A stretch of DNA of 64,000 nucleotides from Halolamina salifodinae (GCF_017874235.1 NZ_JAGGLC010000005.1:1-64000), one strand, 5' to 3'. Positions 30,683 through 40,107 are shown, counted from the first letter of the stretch. The notes: generated by a model not told the origin, from the sequence alone. A program made the numbers and translations.

Positions 30683-33600
30683 ATGACAAAGCTTGTCACG
30701 GACGATCATCACGGGCTCGGTGACCCCAGCGACACGCGGGCGAACTGCGGGGTCGGCGCGGTCGTCGACCTCGAGAGCGGCGCGTCGCATCGGACCGTCG
30801 CGGACGCACTGGAGCTACTGGGCAACCTCGAACACCGCGGCGCGACCGGCGCCGATCCCGATACGGGGGATGGCGCGGGCATCATGATCCAGCGCCCGGA
30901 CGCCTTCTTCGACGCCGTCGTCGACGCCGACCTGCCGGAGACGTACGCGGTCGGGACCGTGTTCATGCCCGACGACGCCGACGCCCGCGCGGGCCTGATG
31001 GAGCGCTTCGAGGCCGGACTCGCGGCCAACGACATCGAGACGCTCGCGTGGCGCGACGTCCCCACCGACAACAGCGAACTAGGCGAGACGGCGCTCGAAG
31101 CCGAACCCGACGTCTGGCAGGTGTTCGTCGCGCCGGACGGCCTCGACACCGAGGCGTTCGACCGCGCGCTCTACGTCGCGCGCAAGGAGGTCGAACACGC
31201 CGTCGAGGACGACGACCCCGCCGGCGCCGAGCGCTTCTACATCCCCTCGCTCGACCGCAAGCGCGTCGTCTACAAGGGTCTCCTCACTAGCGAACAGCTC
31301 CCCGGCTACTACCCGGATCTGCAGGACGAGCGCATCGAGTCCGCCATCGCGCTCGTGCACGCGCGCTTCTCGACCAACACGCTCGGCGCGTGGCATCTCG
31401 CCCACCCCTACAGGGGGATCATCCACAACGGCGAGTTCAACACGATTCAGGGGAACGTCAACTGGATGCGCGCCCGCGAGACCGACCTCGCGGACCCCGC
31501 GTTCGGCGACGACCTCGAGCGCCTGAAGCCCATCGTCGACGACCCCGAGCAGTCAGACACCGCGAGCGTCGACAACACGCTCGAACTGCTCACCAGCATG
31601 GGTCGCAGTGTCGAACACGCGCTCCGGATGCTCATCCCCGAAGCCTACCGCGGCGACGAGGAGATGAGCCCGGAACGCACCGCGTTCTACGACTACCACG
31701 CCAGCCTGATCGAGCCGTGGGACGGCCCCGCACTCGTCGTCGCCACCGACGGCGAGAAGGTCGCCGCCGCGCTGGATCGCAACGGTCTCCGCCCCTGTCG
31801 CTACGACGTGACCAGCGAGGGACGGCTGATCATGTCCTCGGAGGTCGGCGCGCTGGACACCGATCCCGCCGACATCGAGCAGCGCGAACGCCTCTCGCCG
31901 GGCCAACTGCTCGTCGCCGACCCCGAGGAGGGCCGCGTCGTCCCCGACGACGAGGTGTTCGCGGACCTCGCCGACGAGAAGTACGCCGAGTGGGTCGAAC
32001 AGGAGCAGCGCCGCCTGCCCGAGCGCGACGCCTTCGACCCCCGGAGCGACGCCGACCCGCTCCGCCCCCGACAGGCCGCGTTCGGCTACACCCACGACAG
32101 TATCGACCACATGATCGAGCCGATGGCCCGCGACGGCAAGGATCCCGTCGGATCGATGGGCGACGACACGCCCATCTCGGTGCTCTCGGACCACGAGCGC
32201 CCGCTCTTTAGCTACTTCAAACAGCTGTTCGCGCAGGTCTCGAACCCGCCGATCGACTACATCCGCGAGGAGCTCGTGACCTCGCTCGAGACTCGAGTCG
32301 GCCACCAGCGCAATCTGCTGGACGAGACGCCCGAACACGCCCGCCAACTGGTGCTCGACTCGCCGGTCCTGACTGACGACACTACTCAGCGTATCCGGGA
32401 CCTCGGCGGCGGCGAGAGCGGCGATGGCGGCGAGGGCGGCGAGGGCGGCGACGGCGGCGACGGCGGCGACGGCGACGACGAGGGGCTCACGAGCACCATC
32501 GTCGACACCACGTTCGACCCCGAAATCGACCTCGAAACGGCCGTCGAAGACCTCCGGGCCGACGCGACCGCAGCCATCGAGAACGGCGCCGACATCGTCG
32601 TGCTCTCGGACCGCCTCGTGGGCTCGGATCGGCTGGCGATTCCGGGCCTGCTCGCGACCGGCGCGGTCCACCACTCGCTGGTCCGGAACGGCCTGCGGAA
32701 CCACGCCGGCCTCGTCGTCGAGTCGGGCGATCCGCGCGAGGTCCACCATCTCGCGACGCTGGTCGGCTACGGCGCGGACGCGGTGAACCCCTACCTCGCC
32801 TACGAGACCATCGAGGACGTCGTCGCCGGCCCCGACGGCGCCGAGGTCGACGAAGCCGTCGCGGCCTACATCGAGGCGCTGGAGGACGGCCTGCTCAAGA
32901 CGATGGCCAAGATGGGCATCTCGACGGTCGAGAGCTACCAGGGCGCCCAGGTGTTCGAGGCCGTGGGGCTCGACGACGACCTGATCGCCGAGTACTTCGA
33001 GAGCACCCGCATCCGGACCGGCGGGATCACGCTCGACCAGATCGAGGACGACCTCCGCGGGCGCCACGCGGGCGGCTTCGGCGACGGCGGCGACGGTCCG
33101 GGCCTCGAGCGCCAAGGCGAGTACGAGAGCCGGACGGGCGGGATTCGCCACGGCTGGAACCGCAAGACGGTCGGGACGATCCAGCAGGCGGTGCGGCAGG
33201 GCGACTACGGGATCTACGAGGAGTTCGTCGACCTCGTCGAGGGCGGCGACGACCCGCCCGAGAGCCTGCGCGGCCTGCTGGAGTTCGACAGCGACCGCGA
33301 CCCCGTCGATATCGAGGACGTGGAGTCCATCGAGTCCATCGTCGAGCGCTTCTCGACGGCCGCGATGAGCCTCGGCAGCCTCTCGCCCGAGGCCCACGAG
33401 AACAACGCCAAAGCGATGAACCGCGTCGGCGGGAAAGCGAACACGGGCGAGGGCGGCGAGCCACCCGAACGGTTCGACACTGAGCGCTCCTGCTCGGTCA
33501 AGCAGGTCGCCTCGGGCCGCTTCGGGGTCACCGCCGACTACCTGCGGGACGCCGACGAGATCCAGATCAAGATGGCCCAAGGCTCCAAGCCCGGCGAGGG

Positions 33601-35269
33601 CGGCCACCTTCCGGGGAGCAAGGTCAACGAGATGATCGCCCACGTGCGCTACGCGACGCCCGGGGTGGGCCTCATCTCGCCGCCGCCGCTGCACGACATC
33701 TACTCCATCGAGGACCTGAAACAGCTGATCTTCGACCTGAAGTCGGCCAACCCCGACGCCGACGTGAACGTGAAACTGGTCTCGGAGGACGGCATCGGCA
33801 CCATCGCCGCCGGCGTCGCCAAAGCCAACGCCGACGTGCTCCACATCTCGGGCCACGACGGCGGCACCGGCGCGTCGCCGAAAACCTCGATCAAGAACGC
33901 CGGCCTGCCGTGGGAGTTGGGGCTCGCCGAAGCCAATCAGTTCCTCCGGCAGACCGGGATGCGCGACCGCATCCGGGTCAGCGTTGACGGCGGCTTCAAG
34001 ACCGGCCGCGATGTCGCCGTCGCCGCCGCGCTGGGCGCGGAGGAGTACGTGTTCGGCACCGCCTCGCTCGTCACCTCCGGCTGCGTGATGGCTCGCCAGT
34101 GCCACGAGAACACCTGTCCGGTCGGCGTCGCGACGCAGGATCCGGACCTCCGGGATCGCTTCCCGGGCGAACCCGAGCACGTGGTGAACTACGTGACGTT
34201 CATCGCCAAACAGCTTCGGGAGATCATGGCCGAGTTGGGGTTCACCGAGGTCGACGAGATGGTCGGCCGCCCGGAGATCCTGAGCCAGCGCGAGACCGAC
34301 CATCCGCGGGCCAGCCAGCTCGATCTGTCGCCGATCCTCGCCGATCCGGGCCCGGGCCCGCGCCGCAAGGTACGCGAGCAGTCCCATCCGGGCGTCGAGA
34401 ACCACTACGACCGCGACCTGATCGACGCCGCCGAGCCAGCACTCGAGAACGGCCGAGCGGTCCACCTCGACCGCGAGGTGACCAACGCCGACCGCGCGGT
34501 CGGGACGTTGCTCTCCAGCGAAATCGTCGAGCGGGCCGGGCTGGAGGGGCTCCCGGAGGACTCGATCCGAGCCGAACTCACGGGCACCGCGGGCCAGTCG
34601 TTCGGCGCGTTCGCCAAGCAGGGGGTCACGCTGGGGCTGACCGGCGCCGCCAACGACTACGTCGGCAAGGGGCTCTCCGGCGGCCGACTCGTGGTCCGGA
34701 CGCCCGACGACGCCGGGTTCGTCCCCTCGGAGAACGTGCTCGCGGGGAACGTCGCGCTGTACGGCGCGACCGACGGCGAACTGTACGTCGAGGGGATGGC
34801 CGGCGAGCGCTTCGCGGTGCGGAACTCCGGCGCCACCGCCGTCGTCGAGGGTGTCGGCGACCACGGCTGTGAGTACATGACCGGCGGCATCGTCGCCGTG
34901 CTGGGCGAGACGGGGACGAACTTCGCCGCGGGGATGTCCGGCGGCGTCGCCTACGTCCACGACCCGGACGGCGATCTCGAGCGCCGGGCGAACACCGGAA
35001 TGGTGACGCTCTCGGGCCTGAGCGAGAAGGACGAGCGCGTGCTCCGCCGCCTCGTGGAGAATCACGTCGCCCACACCGACAGCGCGCGCGGCCGCGAACT
35101 GCTCGCTGACTGGGAGGCGACGCTGACGGAGTTCACGAAGGTGATGCCCGACGCCTACAGCCGGGTGATCCGGGAGGAGGGTCGCGAGGACGCACGCGAC
35201 AGCCCGCCGGCAGCCACCGACGGGGAGGTTCCCGCTGAACCGCCGCGTTCGGCGTCGACGGGCGATTGA
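30683..35269 (+). CDS. gltB: Glutamate synthase large subunit
   Basis: Transfers the amide of glutamine to 2-oxoglutarate to give two glutamates in ammonia assimilation. The 1528-residue protein begins with a class II glutaminase domain whose nucleophile is probably Cys22 (NCGVGAVVD) after removal of a 21-residue propeptide. A central domain and the FMN/TIM-barrel synthase domain follow (AMSLGSLSPEAHENNAKAMN, HISGHDGGTGASPKTS). The 3Fe-4S cysteines are Cys1134, Cys1140 and Cys1145. The C-terminal gltB/FMDH beta-helix ends near 1480. An unusual Gly/Asp/Glu-rich linker lies at about residues 574-601. No small subunit gene is adjacent, so the electron donor may be ferredoxin or a distant partner. 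Confidence 0.95.
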   Translation: MTKLVTDDHHGLGDPSDTRANCGVGAVVDLESGASHRTVADALELLGNLEHRGATGADPDTGDGAGIMIQRPDAFFDAVVDADLPETYAVGTVFMPDDADARAGLMERFEAGLAANDIETLAWRDVPTDNSELGETALEAEPDVWQVFVAPDGLDTEAFDRALYVARKEVEHAVEDDDPAGAERFYIPSLDRKRVVYKGLLTSEQLPGYYPDLQDERIESAIALVHARFSTNTLGAWHLAHPYRGIIHNGEFNTIQGNVNWMRARETDLADPAFGDDLERLKPIVDDPEQSDTASVDNTLELLTSMGRSVEHALRMLIPEAYRGDEEMSPERTAFYDYHASLIEPWDGPALVVATDGEKVAAALDRNGLRPCRYDVTSEGRLIMSSEVGALDTDPADIEQRERLSPGQLLVADPEEGRVVPDDEVFADLADEKYAEWVEQEQRRLPERDAFDPRSDADPLRPRQAAFGYTHDSIDHMIEPMARDGKDPVGSMGDDTPISVLSDHERPLFSYFKQLFAQVSNPPIDYIREELVTSLETRVGHQRNLLDETPEHARQLVLDSPVLTDDTTQRIRDLGGGESGDGGEGGEGGDGGDGGDGDDEGLTSTIVDTTFDPEIDLETAVEDLRADATAAIENGADIVVLSDRLVGSDRLAIPGLLATGAVHHSLVRNGLRNHAGLVVESGDPREVHHLATLVGYGADAVNPYLAYETIEDVVAGPDGAEVDEAVAAYIEALEDGLLKTMAKMGISTVESYQGAQVFEAVGLDDDLIAEYFESTRIRTGGITLDQIEDDLRGRHAGGFGDGGDGPGLERQGEYESRTGGIRHGWNRKTVGTIQQAVRQGDYGIYEEFVDLVEGGDDPPESLRGLLEFDSDRDPVDIEDVESIESIVERFSTAAMSLGSLSPEAHENNAKAMNRVGGKANTGEGGEPPERFDTERSCSVKQVASGRFGVTADYLRDADEIQIKMAQGSKPGEGGHLPGSKVNEMIAHVRYATPGVGLISPPPLHDIYSIEDLKQLIFDLKSANPDADVNVKLVSEDGIGTIAAGVAKANADVLHISGHDGGTGASPKTSIKNAGLPWELGLAEANQFLRQTGMRDRIRVSVDGGFKTGRDVAVAAALGAEEYVFGTASLVTSGCVMARQCHENTCPVGVATQDPDLRDRFPGEPEHVVNYVTFIAKQLREIMAELGFTEVDEMVGRPEILSQRETDHPRASQLDLSPILADPGPGPRRKVREQSHPGVENHYDRDLIDAAEPALENGRAVHLDREVTNADRAVGTLLSSEIVERAGLEGLPEDSIRAELTGTAGQSFGAFAKQGVTLGLTGAANDYVGKGLSGGRLVVRTPDDAGFVPSENVLAGNVALYGATDGELYVEGMAGERFAVRNSGATAVVEGVGDHGCEYMTGGIVAVLGETGTNFAAGMSGGVAYVHDPDGDLERRANTGMVTLSGLSEKDERVLRRLVENHVAHTDSARGRELLADWEATLTEFTKVMPDAYSRVIREEGREDARDSPPAATDGEVPAEPPRSASTGD

Positions 35270-35392
35270 CGGTGTCGTTCTAAGCCTTATACGGGAGTAG
35301 CGTTGGAGGGGGTTACGGCACCCGAACGTACTCACCTTCAGCCACTACGTCAGATTGCGGGTTTCAACAGAGCCCGGGTTTTACCACGATGT

Positions 35393-35407
35393 ATTCCTAA
35401 TAGGAAT
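35393..35407. promoter_or_regulatory. Operator-like palindrome of the HEPN-MNT module
   Basis: ATTCCTA-A-TAGGAAT is a perfect 7-1-7 palindrome. It sits between a TTTTAC box (35379-35384) and the ATG at 35411, so a bound repressor would cover the transcription start. AATAGGAA recurs 18 bases on, at 35417-35424 inside the coding region. The antitoxin has a DNA-binding domain, which suggests autoregulation. Confidence 0.5.
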
Positions 35408-35410
35408 AGT

Positions 35411-36082
35411 ATGCCCAATAGGAACGAGAGGACGAAAATTGCTCTGGAGTATCCGTTTCCGGAGGAGCGTGTCTTCCGGTATCAGGCGATGCAAGACGTT
35501 CTCGCCCTCCTCGTTGAGGAACCCTACAAGGAGTTTACCGTCAACCAACTTGCAGAGATGATCGATGCGAATCAGGCAACCGTCTCGAAAGCCGTTTCGC
35601 TCTTGAAAAAACTCGGGCCGATTCAGACTCGGAGAGACGGACGAAAACAGTACGTTAGTGTCAATCGTGGCCGGCTGCGGAAATCAGATCCAGTGCTTTC
35701 GATCCCGCAGACAGAGTTTCAGAAACCGGTTCGTGCATTCGTTGAACGGGCCGAGAACGAGATCTCGGAGTTAATCGGGATCGTTCTCTTCGGCAGCGTT
35801 GCCCGTGGTGAGGCCGACCGGGCGAGCGACATCGACCTCCTCCTGTTCGTTACTGCCGACCGGACGCAGGCACGCAGTACCGTCCAAGATATTGTGAGCG
35901 ATCTGGAAGAGACGAAGTTCGACGGCGACCGGTTCGAGTTCGAGACACTGGTCGAATCAACGGATAGCGCGAAACGGATCGGTGACCGACTCCGCGAACA
36001 GTTCGAAGACGGCATCACCATCATGGGATCGGACGAACTGTCCGACATTCGTGCGGGGGTGTTCTCTGATGGAGAGCAGTGA
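35411..36082 (+). CDS. MNT-type nucleotidyltransferase antitoxin with N-terminal winged helix
   Basis: A 223-residue two-domain protein. Residues about 20-85 form a winged helix-turn-helix (FTVNQLAEMIDANQATVSKAVSLLKKLG...RRDGRKQYVSVN). Residues about 105-215 are a minimal nucleotidyltransferase with GSVARGEADRASDIDLLLF, the GSx10DxD active site. In MntA-HepT systems the MNT protein inactivates the HEPN toxin by AMPylating it. Here the same protein could also repress the operon. The HEPN gene overlaps by 14 bases. The ATG is at 35411, 27 bases after a TTTTAC box. Confidence 0.85.
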   Translation: MPNRNERTKIALEYPFPEERVFRYQAMQDVLALLVEEPYKEFTVNQLAEMIDANQATVSKAVSLLKKLGPIQTRRDGRKQYVSVNRGRLRKSDPVLSIPQTEFQKPVRAFVERAENEISELIGIVLFGSVARGEADRASDIDLLLFVTADRTQARSTVQDIVSDLEETKFDGDRFEFETLVESTDSAKRIGDRLREQFEDGITIMGSDELSDIRAGVFSDGEQ

Positions 36083-36554
36083 CGCTGGAGATGCGTTGGA
36101 CGCAGCCGAGCGCAGCTTTGAGCGATCACCGGAGAACATCGAAGCGGGGCTCGATGTCGAAGAAGCTGAACTAGTCCAACTCCGCCGGGCCTGTCGGCTG
36201 TTGGCGGCTGCTTCTCGCTTGCTCGACGACGGCTACTTCACCGTCGTCATTGAATCGTCGTTCGTCGCAGTAGAACGGTCGATCCAGTTCCGACTTATTC
36301 ACGATGGCGCAATGGAACCCTCCGAGGTGATTAGTAGTCACCGGCGACTGTACCAGCGGGGCTCCGAAGTTGGCCTGTATAACGAGGCGTTCGGTACGCG
36401 ACTCGCTGAACTGTGGAACCAGAACCGAACAAAGACGTACTACAGACTCGGGACTGCCACCGAAGCACAAGCGAAGGCGATGCACGAACTTGCCTCGAAG
36501 ATCCATCATACCCTGGTCAACAGAAGTCAGGTACGACACGAGTGTATCTGCTGA
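36069..36554 (+). CDS. HEPN domain toxin
   Basis: A 161-residue all-helical HEPN-like protein (AELVQLRRACRLLAAASRLLDDGYFTVVIESSFVAVERSIQFRLI...). The usual catalytic Rx4-6H is not obvious. At its place stands NRTKTYYRLG, with an Arg and a Tyr pair but no His. HEPN toxins are RNases. In HepT the AMPylated residue is a Tyr by this motif, and a Tyr is present here. The gene starts inside the end of the MNT gene (ATG 36069), so translation is coupled. Confidence 0.75.
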   Translation: MESSDAGDALDAAERSFERSPENIEAGLDVEEAELVQLRRACRLLAAASRLLDDGYFTVVIESSFVAVERSIQFRLIHDGAMEPSEVISSHRRLYQRGSEVGLYNEAFGTRLAELWNQNRTKTYYRLGTATEAQAKAMHELASKIHHTLVNRSQVRHECIC

Positions 36555-36749
36555 TCAGTTCGTTTAGACCCCTTCTCCGGTTTGTTAGCAGGCGTTACCT
36601 TGTAGCCGAGTTCAACGACACGAGTGAATTGCCCGACTCGGAACGACCATAGCCGGAGGAGCTGCGCCACCCACTTCTCGTCCGTATCGGAACACAACCG
36701 TGGTAACTCCCCACACACTTAACACGGTTGCCACCCATTGCTCACGTGC

Positions 36750-37061
36750 ATGGCGCGCACGGTTCCACCGAACGACGAAGCACGGAGCGTCTTCGAACGC
36801 CTCGGCTACGCGATCTCCGGCGACGGGCCGGAGTTCATCGCCCAGCGGAAGTGGCGATCCGTCCGGGTACGCACACTCTGCGCGGAGGATGCGGCCCGGC
36901 CGGGATCGCTCGACGGGGAGTATGGCCTCGAATGCCTCGTGACGTGGACCGACTGCGTGGACGAACTCGACGAACGGCTCAGCGAACAGTCGCCCGAGGG
37001 CGAGTGGGCGATCATCGGCGTCGACGACGACGGGAATCACGAAGTTCACAGAGCAGCATAG
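36750..37061 (+). CDS. Conserved small haloarchaeal protein
   Basis: A 103-residue soluble protein starting MARTVPPNDEARSVFERLGYAISGDGPEFIAQRKWRSVRVRTL, with Cys in YGLECLVTWTDCVDEL and ending EGEWAIIGVDDDGNHEVHRAA. It looks like a compact alpha/beta domain, and I recognise no active site. ACTTAAC 27-33 bases upstream (36717-36723) supports the ATG at 36750 rather than the one at 36738. Confidence 0.65.
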   Translation: MARTVPPNDEARSVFERLGYAISGDGPEFIAQRKWRSVRVRTLCAEDAARPGSLDGEYGLECLVTWTDCVDELDERLSEQSPEGEWAIIGVDDDGNHEVHRAA

Positions 37062-37062
37062 C

Positions 37063-37126
37063 CGATCACGGCTCGCGACCTGTCGGGCCCTCCGTGGCCC
37101 GACATCGGACCCTATTGCCGTGATCG
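37063..37126. repeat. Nested inverted repeat (cruciform-like)
   Basis: Outer arms CGATCACGGC (37063-37072) and GCCGTGATCG (37117-37126) enclose an inner pair TGTCGGGCC (37081-37089) and GGCCCGACA (37096-37104) with a 6-base loop. Both are perfect. It begins 2 bases after the stop of the preceding gene and ends about 40 bases before the TATA-like box of the MscS-like gene, so it may be a terminator or an RNA structure. Confidence 0.75.
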
Positions 37127-37193
37127 TGCGTAAGCAGATTCGCGACCTGCCGCCGCTGCCACCTTTTTACGACTGAGGATCGACGCTTCGCGT

Positions 37194-37778
37194 ATGCAAC
37201 CGCTCCAGTTCGGCGTCGTCGAGGAGGGGATCGACCAGTTCGTCGGCAACATCGCCGCCGCGATCCCCAAGCTTCTCTCGGGGCTGATCTTCCTCGTCCT
37301 CGCCGCGATCTTCGCGAAGATCGTCATGCTGCTCGTCGGCGTCGCCCTCAAACGGGCGTTCTCCGACGAGTCGACGGTCTACCGCCGGTTCATCGGCGCC
37401 ATCGTCGCCGCGTTCCTCTGGTTCGGGATCGCGCTTTCGTTCCTCTCGATCATCGGTCTCGACGAGATCGCGACCTCGATGGGCACCGCGGCCGGCTTCC
37501 TCGCGCTGGGGGTCTCCTACTCGCTGTCGAGCATGATCGCCGACGCCGTCGCCGGCGTCTACCTCCTGCGCGACCCCGATTTCATGCCGGGTGACCGCGT
37601 GAAAGCCGGCGACGTAACGGGGACGGTCGAGTCAATCGAACTCCGCAAGACCCGGTTCGTCGACGAGAGCGACGACACCGTCGTCCGGGGCAACGCCGAA
37701 ATCGAGAAGAAGTGGACCAAACTCGAAGAAGGGGCGGCGGAACCCGCCCGGGAGCCTACGGGCGAGAGCGAGGACTGA
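37194..37778 (+). CDS. MscS-like mechanosensitive channel domain protein, short form
   Basis: A 194-residue membrane protein with three membrane spans (about 24-48, 64-87 and 93-120). The third is followed by DAVAGVYLLRDPDFMPGDRVKAGDVTGTVESIELRKTRFVDESDDTVVRGNAEIEKK, which is the start of the MscS beta domain. It stops there, so the large cytoplasmic C-terminal cage of MscS is missing. It may act in osmotic release or be a regulatory paralogue. TTTTTAC at 37164-37170 supports the ATG at 37194. Confidence 0.82.
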   Translation: MQPLQFGVVEEGIDQFVGNIAAAIPKLLSGLIFLVLAAIFAKIVMLLVGVALKRAFSDESTVYRRFIGAIVAAFLWFGIALSFLSIIGLDEIATSMGTAAGFLALGVSYSLSSMIADAVAGVYLLRDPDFMPGDRVKAGDVTGTVESIELRKTRFVDESDDTVVRGNAEIEKKWTKLEEGAAEPAREPTGESED

Positions 37779-37817
37779 GCCGGGGCGTGCGAGCCCGGCG
37801 CACGGCCGGGCGAGAGA

Positions 37818-37823
37818 CTTATG
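37818..37823 (+). promoter_or_regulatory. TATA-like box deciding the start of the YdjM-like gene
   Basis: CTTATG overlaps the upstream ATG at 37821 and lies 25 bases before the ATG at 37848. Leaderless spacing therefore favours 37848. Confidence 0.55.
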
Positions 37824-37847
37824 ACCGGCAGTCGCGAAGTTCTGGCA

Positions 37848-38792
37848 ATGTTCGTCGGCCACGCGATGCTCGCGTTCGCGCTCGTCGGTGGCGGAGCCGC
37901 GCTGCTCCGCGACCGCGAGGCAGGCCTCAAACTGGGCCTGGTCGCCGCAGCGTTCGCCACCGTGCCCGATGTGGACATGGTGTACGCGCTGGTCGGCCTC
38001 GCGAGCGCCACCGGCGGCGTGATGGGCACCGTGAGTTCGTTCTGGGCGGCCAGCACGGCCGTCCACCGCACCATCACCCACTCGCTGGTCGTCGCGCCCG
38101 TCGCCGCCGCGCTCGCGGCCGCGTGGCTCCACGGCCGGCAGACCGACGCTCGGGGGTGGCTCGCCGTCGCCGCCCTGCTCGGCGCTGGGCTCGGCGTGGT
38201 CGCGACAGTCGTCAGCGGCGCGCTCGGCGGCGTCGTGATGGCCGTCTTCATCGTCGCCGCCGTCGCCGTCGCCGAGGGGGCGGACCGCTACGCCCCCGCC
38301 GATTCCCGGGCGACGTTCGCCGTCGCCCTCGTCGGCCTCGTTTCGCACCCCTTCGGCGACCTCGCGACAGGTGAGCCGCCAGCCTTCCTCTACCCGTTCT
38401 CGGCGCCGCTGGTGACCGAGCGCGTCGCGCTCTCCGCTGACCCGACGCTCCACCTGCTGGGCGCCTTCGGCGTCGAACTCGTCGCTATCTGGGCCGGCCT
38501 GCTCGTCGCCGTCTACTTGCTGGAGCGGTCGGTCCGGGCCGCTATCGACCTCCGGGCGGTCGTCGGCGTCGGCTACGCGCTGGCCGCGCTGGCCATCCCC
38601 GCGCCGACGCTCGAGTTCTCCTACCCGTTCGTGCTCTCGGTGCTCGCCGTGGGGATGGTCGGGGCTGTCCCGCGGTTCCGCCTCCTCGACGCACGGATCG
38701 AACGCCCCGGCGCCGTCGGCGCCGCGCTGACGGGACTCGCGGCCGTGACTGTCGCCGGCATCGCCTACGCCGCCGCGTACGTGTCGCTCTAG
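37848..38792 (+). CDS. Metal-dependent hydrolase of the YdjM/DUF457 membrane family
   Basis: A 314-residue protein with eight or more membrane spans. MFVGHAMLAFAL, PDVDMVY and STAVHRTITHSL hold the His/Asp pattern of the YdjM (LexA-regulated in bacteria) membrane hydrolase family. GLVSHPFGDLATGEPPAFLYPF supplies the later His and Asp. The enzymatic activity is unproven. The start is at 37848 because of TATA spacing and the family start MFVGHA. It is convergent with the TctA-like gene, with a 4-base overlap at the stops. Confidence 0.8.
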   Translation: MFVGHAMLAFALVGGGAALLRDREAGLKLGLVAAAFATVPDVDMVYALVGLASATGGVMGTVSSFWAASTAVHRTITHSLVVAPVAAALAAAWLHGRQTDARGWLAVAALLGAGLGVVATVVSGALGGVVMAVFIVAAVAVAEGADRYAPADSRATFAVALVGLVSHPFGDLATGEPPAFLYPFSAPLVTERVALSADPTLHLLGAFGVELVAIWAGLLVAVYLLERSVRAAIDLRAVVGVGYALAALAIPAPTLEFSYPFVLSVLAVGMVGAVPRFRLLDARIERPGAVGAALTGLAAVTVAGIAYAAAYVSL

Positions 38793-40045
38793 AGCCCCAA
38801 CGCTAGTGGGCCGAGCAACACCCCCATGAGGTAGACGCGCCGCGCGCCGATCCTGACCGCGATCAACCCGACCAGCGTCGCCAGCGCGAACACCGCAATT
38901 CCTGCGAGGCCGGCGAACAGGGCCGAGAGAACGATCAGGAGTCCCAGCACCGCGAGCGCCAGCCGTCGCTGATCGAGTCGGGAAACTGTCCGGAACGCGG
39001 CGTCACCGAGGACGCCGACCAGGACGAACCCGACTGCCGCGGCGACGATCACTGCGGGGAGCAGCACCGTGAGCGCCAGCGGCGTCCCGGCGTCGTCGAC
39101 GGCCACGAGCACGCCCGAGCGGGGTGATCCGAGCGCCACGAGCGCGAACAGCGCGAAGATGGCGGTCGAACTGTTCGCACCGCTGGTGGCGACGACGAAC
39201 CCCCGGAGGTCGCTCCGGGCCGGGACCGCGGGGAGCGAGACGGTGGCCGCGACACCGGCCGAGACGCCCGGGAGATAGCCCACCGCGGCGCCAGAGAGCC
39301 CGCCCGCCGCGGCCGAGATACCCAAGTCGAGGGGTGGGATCGCCAGTTTCGCGTCGGCCTGCTCGGGCACGCCGCCGCCGTCGAGGGCGTCGAGGAGCAC
39401 GGGCGCGCCGAACAGGCCGCCGAACAGCGGTGCGAGCACCCCGCCCGCGAGCGGGCCCGAGAGCGAGAGGCCGAGGACGGCGGCGCCCAGCGCAGTTGCG
39501 AGTGCGAACGCGAGCAGGCCGGCGATCCGGGCGCTGTGGGACGGTTCAGTCAGGAGCAGGAGCGCGAGCACCGCGGCAGCCACGAGCGGGAACCACGCCG
39601 TCAGCGTGGGTGCGAGCCGGCGCATCGCCACCGTGGCCGGGAACGCGAGCGGCGTGGCGATAGCGACTGCGGCGCCCGAGCCGAGTGCGGAGAGTCGGAG
39701 TGCTTCGCGGCCCCTCCCGCGGAGGACGAGTCGATGCCCGGGGAGCGCGGCGGCCGCCATTGCGCCGTCGGGGACGCCCAGCGCGAGCGAGGGAACGATG
39801 TCGAGGAACGTATGGACGACGCCGGCCGCGAGCATCGCCGCGCCGAGGACGAGCGGGTCGACAGCGACGTGGGGCGCGGCGCCGGCGAGCAGGAGCGCGA
39901 AGTTGTTGGCGTGGAGGCCGGGCACCAGCCCCGAGCAGGTGCCGAGCAGACAGCCAGCGAGCGTCGCGGCGGCGACCGGGAGAAGCAGTTCTGGGTCGAC
40001 CTGCGGGCCGAGCGGGACGCCGGCGACCGACTCGAGCGTCGCCAT
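38789..40045 (-). CDS. TctA/DUF112-like membrane transporter
   Basis: A 418-residue membrane protein with many spans. The motif GLVPGLHANNFALLL near residue 40 and the pseudo-repeat AAVGYLPGVSAGVAATVSL in the second half match the duplicated gly-pro motifs of the tripartite tricarboxylate transporter large subunit (TctA, DUF112). Archaeal members occur without TctB or TctC, as here, so the substrate and coupling are unknown. The ATG at 40043-40045 gives MATLESVAGVPLGPQVDPEL. Confidence 0.78.
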   Translation of the reverse strand: MATLESVAGVPLGPQVDPELLLPVAAATLAGCLLGTCSGLVPGLHANNFALLLAGAAPHVAVDPLVLGAAMLAAGVVHTFLDIVPSLALGVPDGAMAAAALPGHRLVLRGRGREALRLSALGSGAAVAIATPLAFPATVAMRRLAPTLTAWFPLVAAAVLALLLLTEPSHSARIAGLLAFALATALGAAVLGLSLSGPLAGGVLAPLFGGLFGAPVLLDALDGGGVPEQADAKLAIPPLDLGISAAAGGLSGAAVGYLPGVSAGVAATVSLPAVPARSDLRGFVVATSGANSSTAIFALFALVALGSPRSGVLVAVDDAGTPLALTVLLPAVIVAAAVGFVLVGVLGDAAFRTVSRLDQRRLALAVLGLLIVLSALFAGLAGIAVFALATLVGLIAVRIGARRVYLMGVLLGPLALGL

Positions 40046-40107
40046 TTCGGCAGGGAACCGAGTCGGGCTGGGCCACATCCGGGCCGGACTGGTCCCGGTT
40101 TCCTACT

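Noticed and set aside
31553-35335. A 1260-residue minus-strand open frame
   Set aside because: It is a shadow of gltB, which has all glutamate synthase motifs. The composition is typical of an antisense frame.
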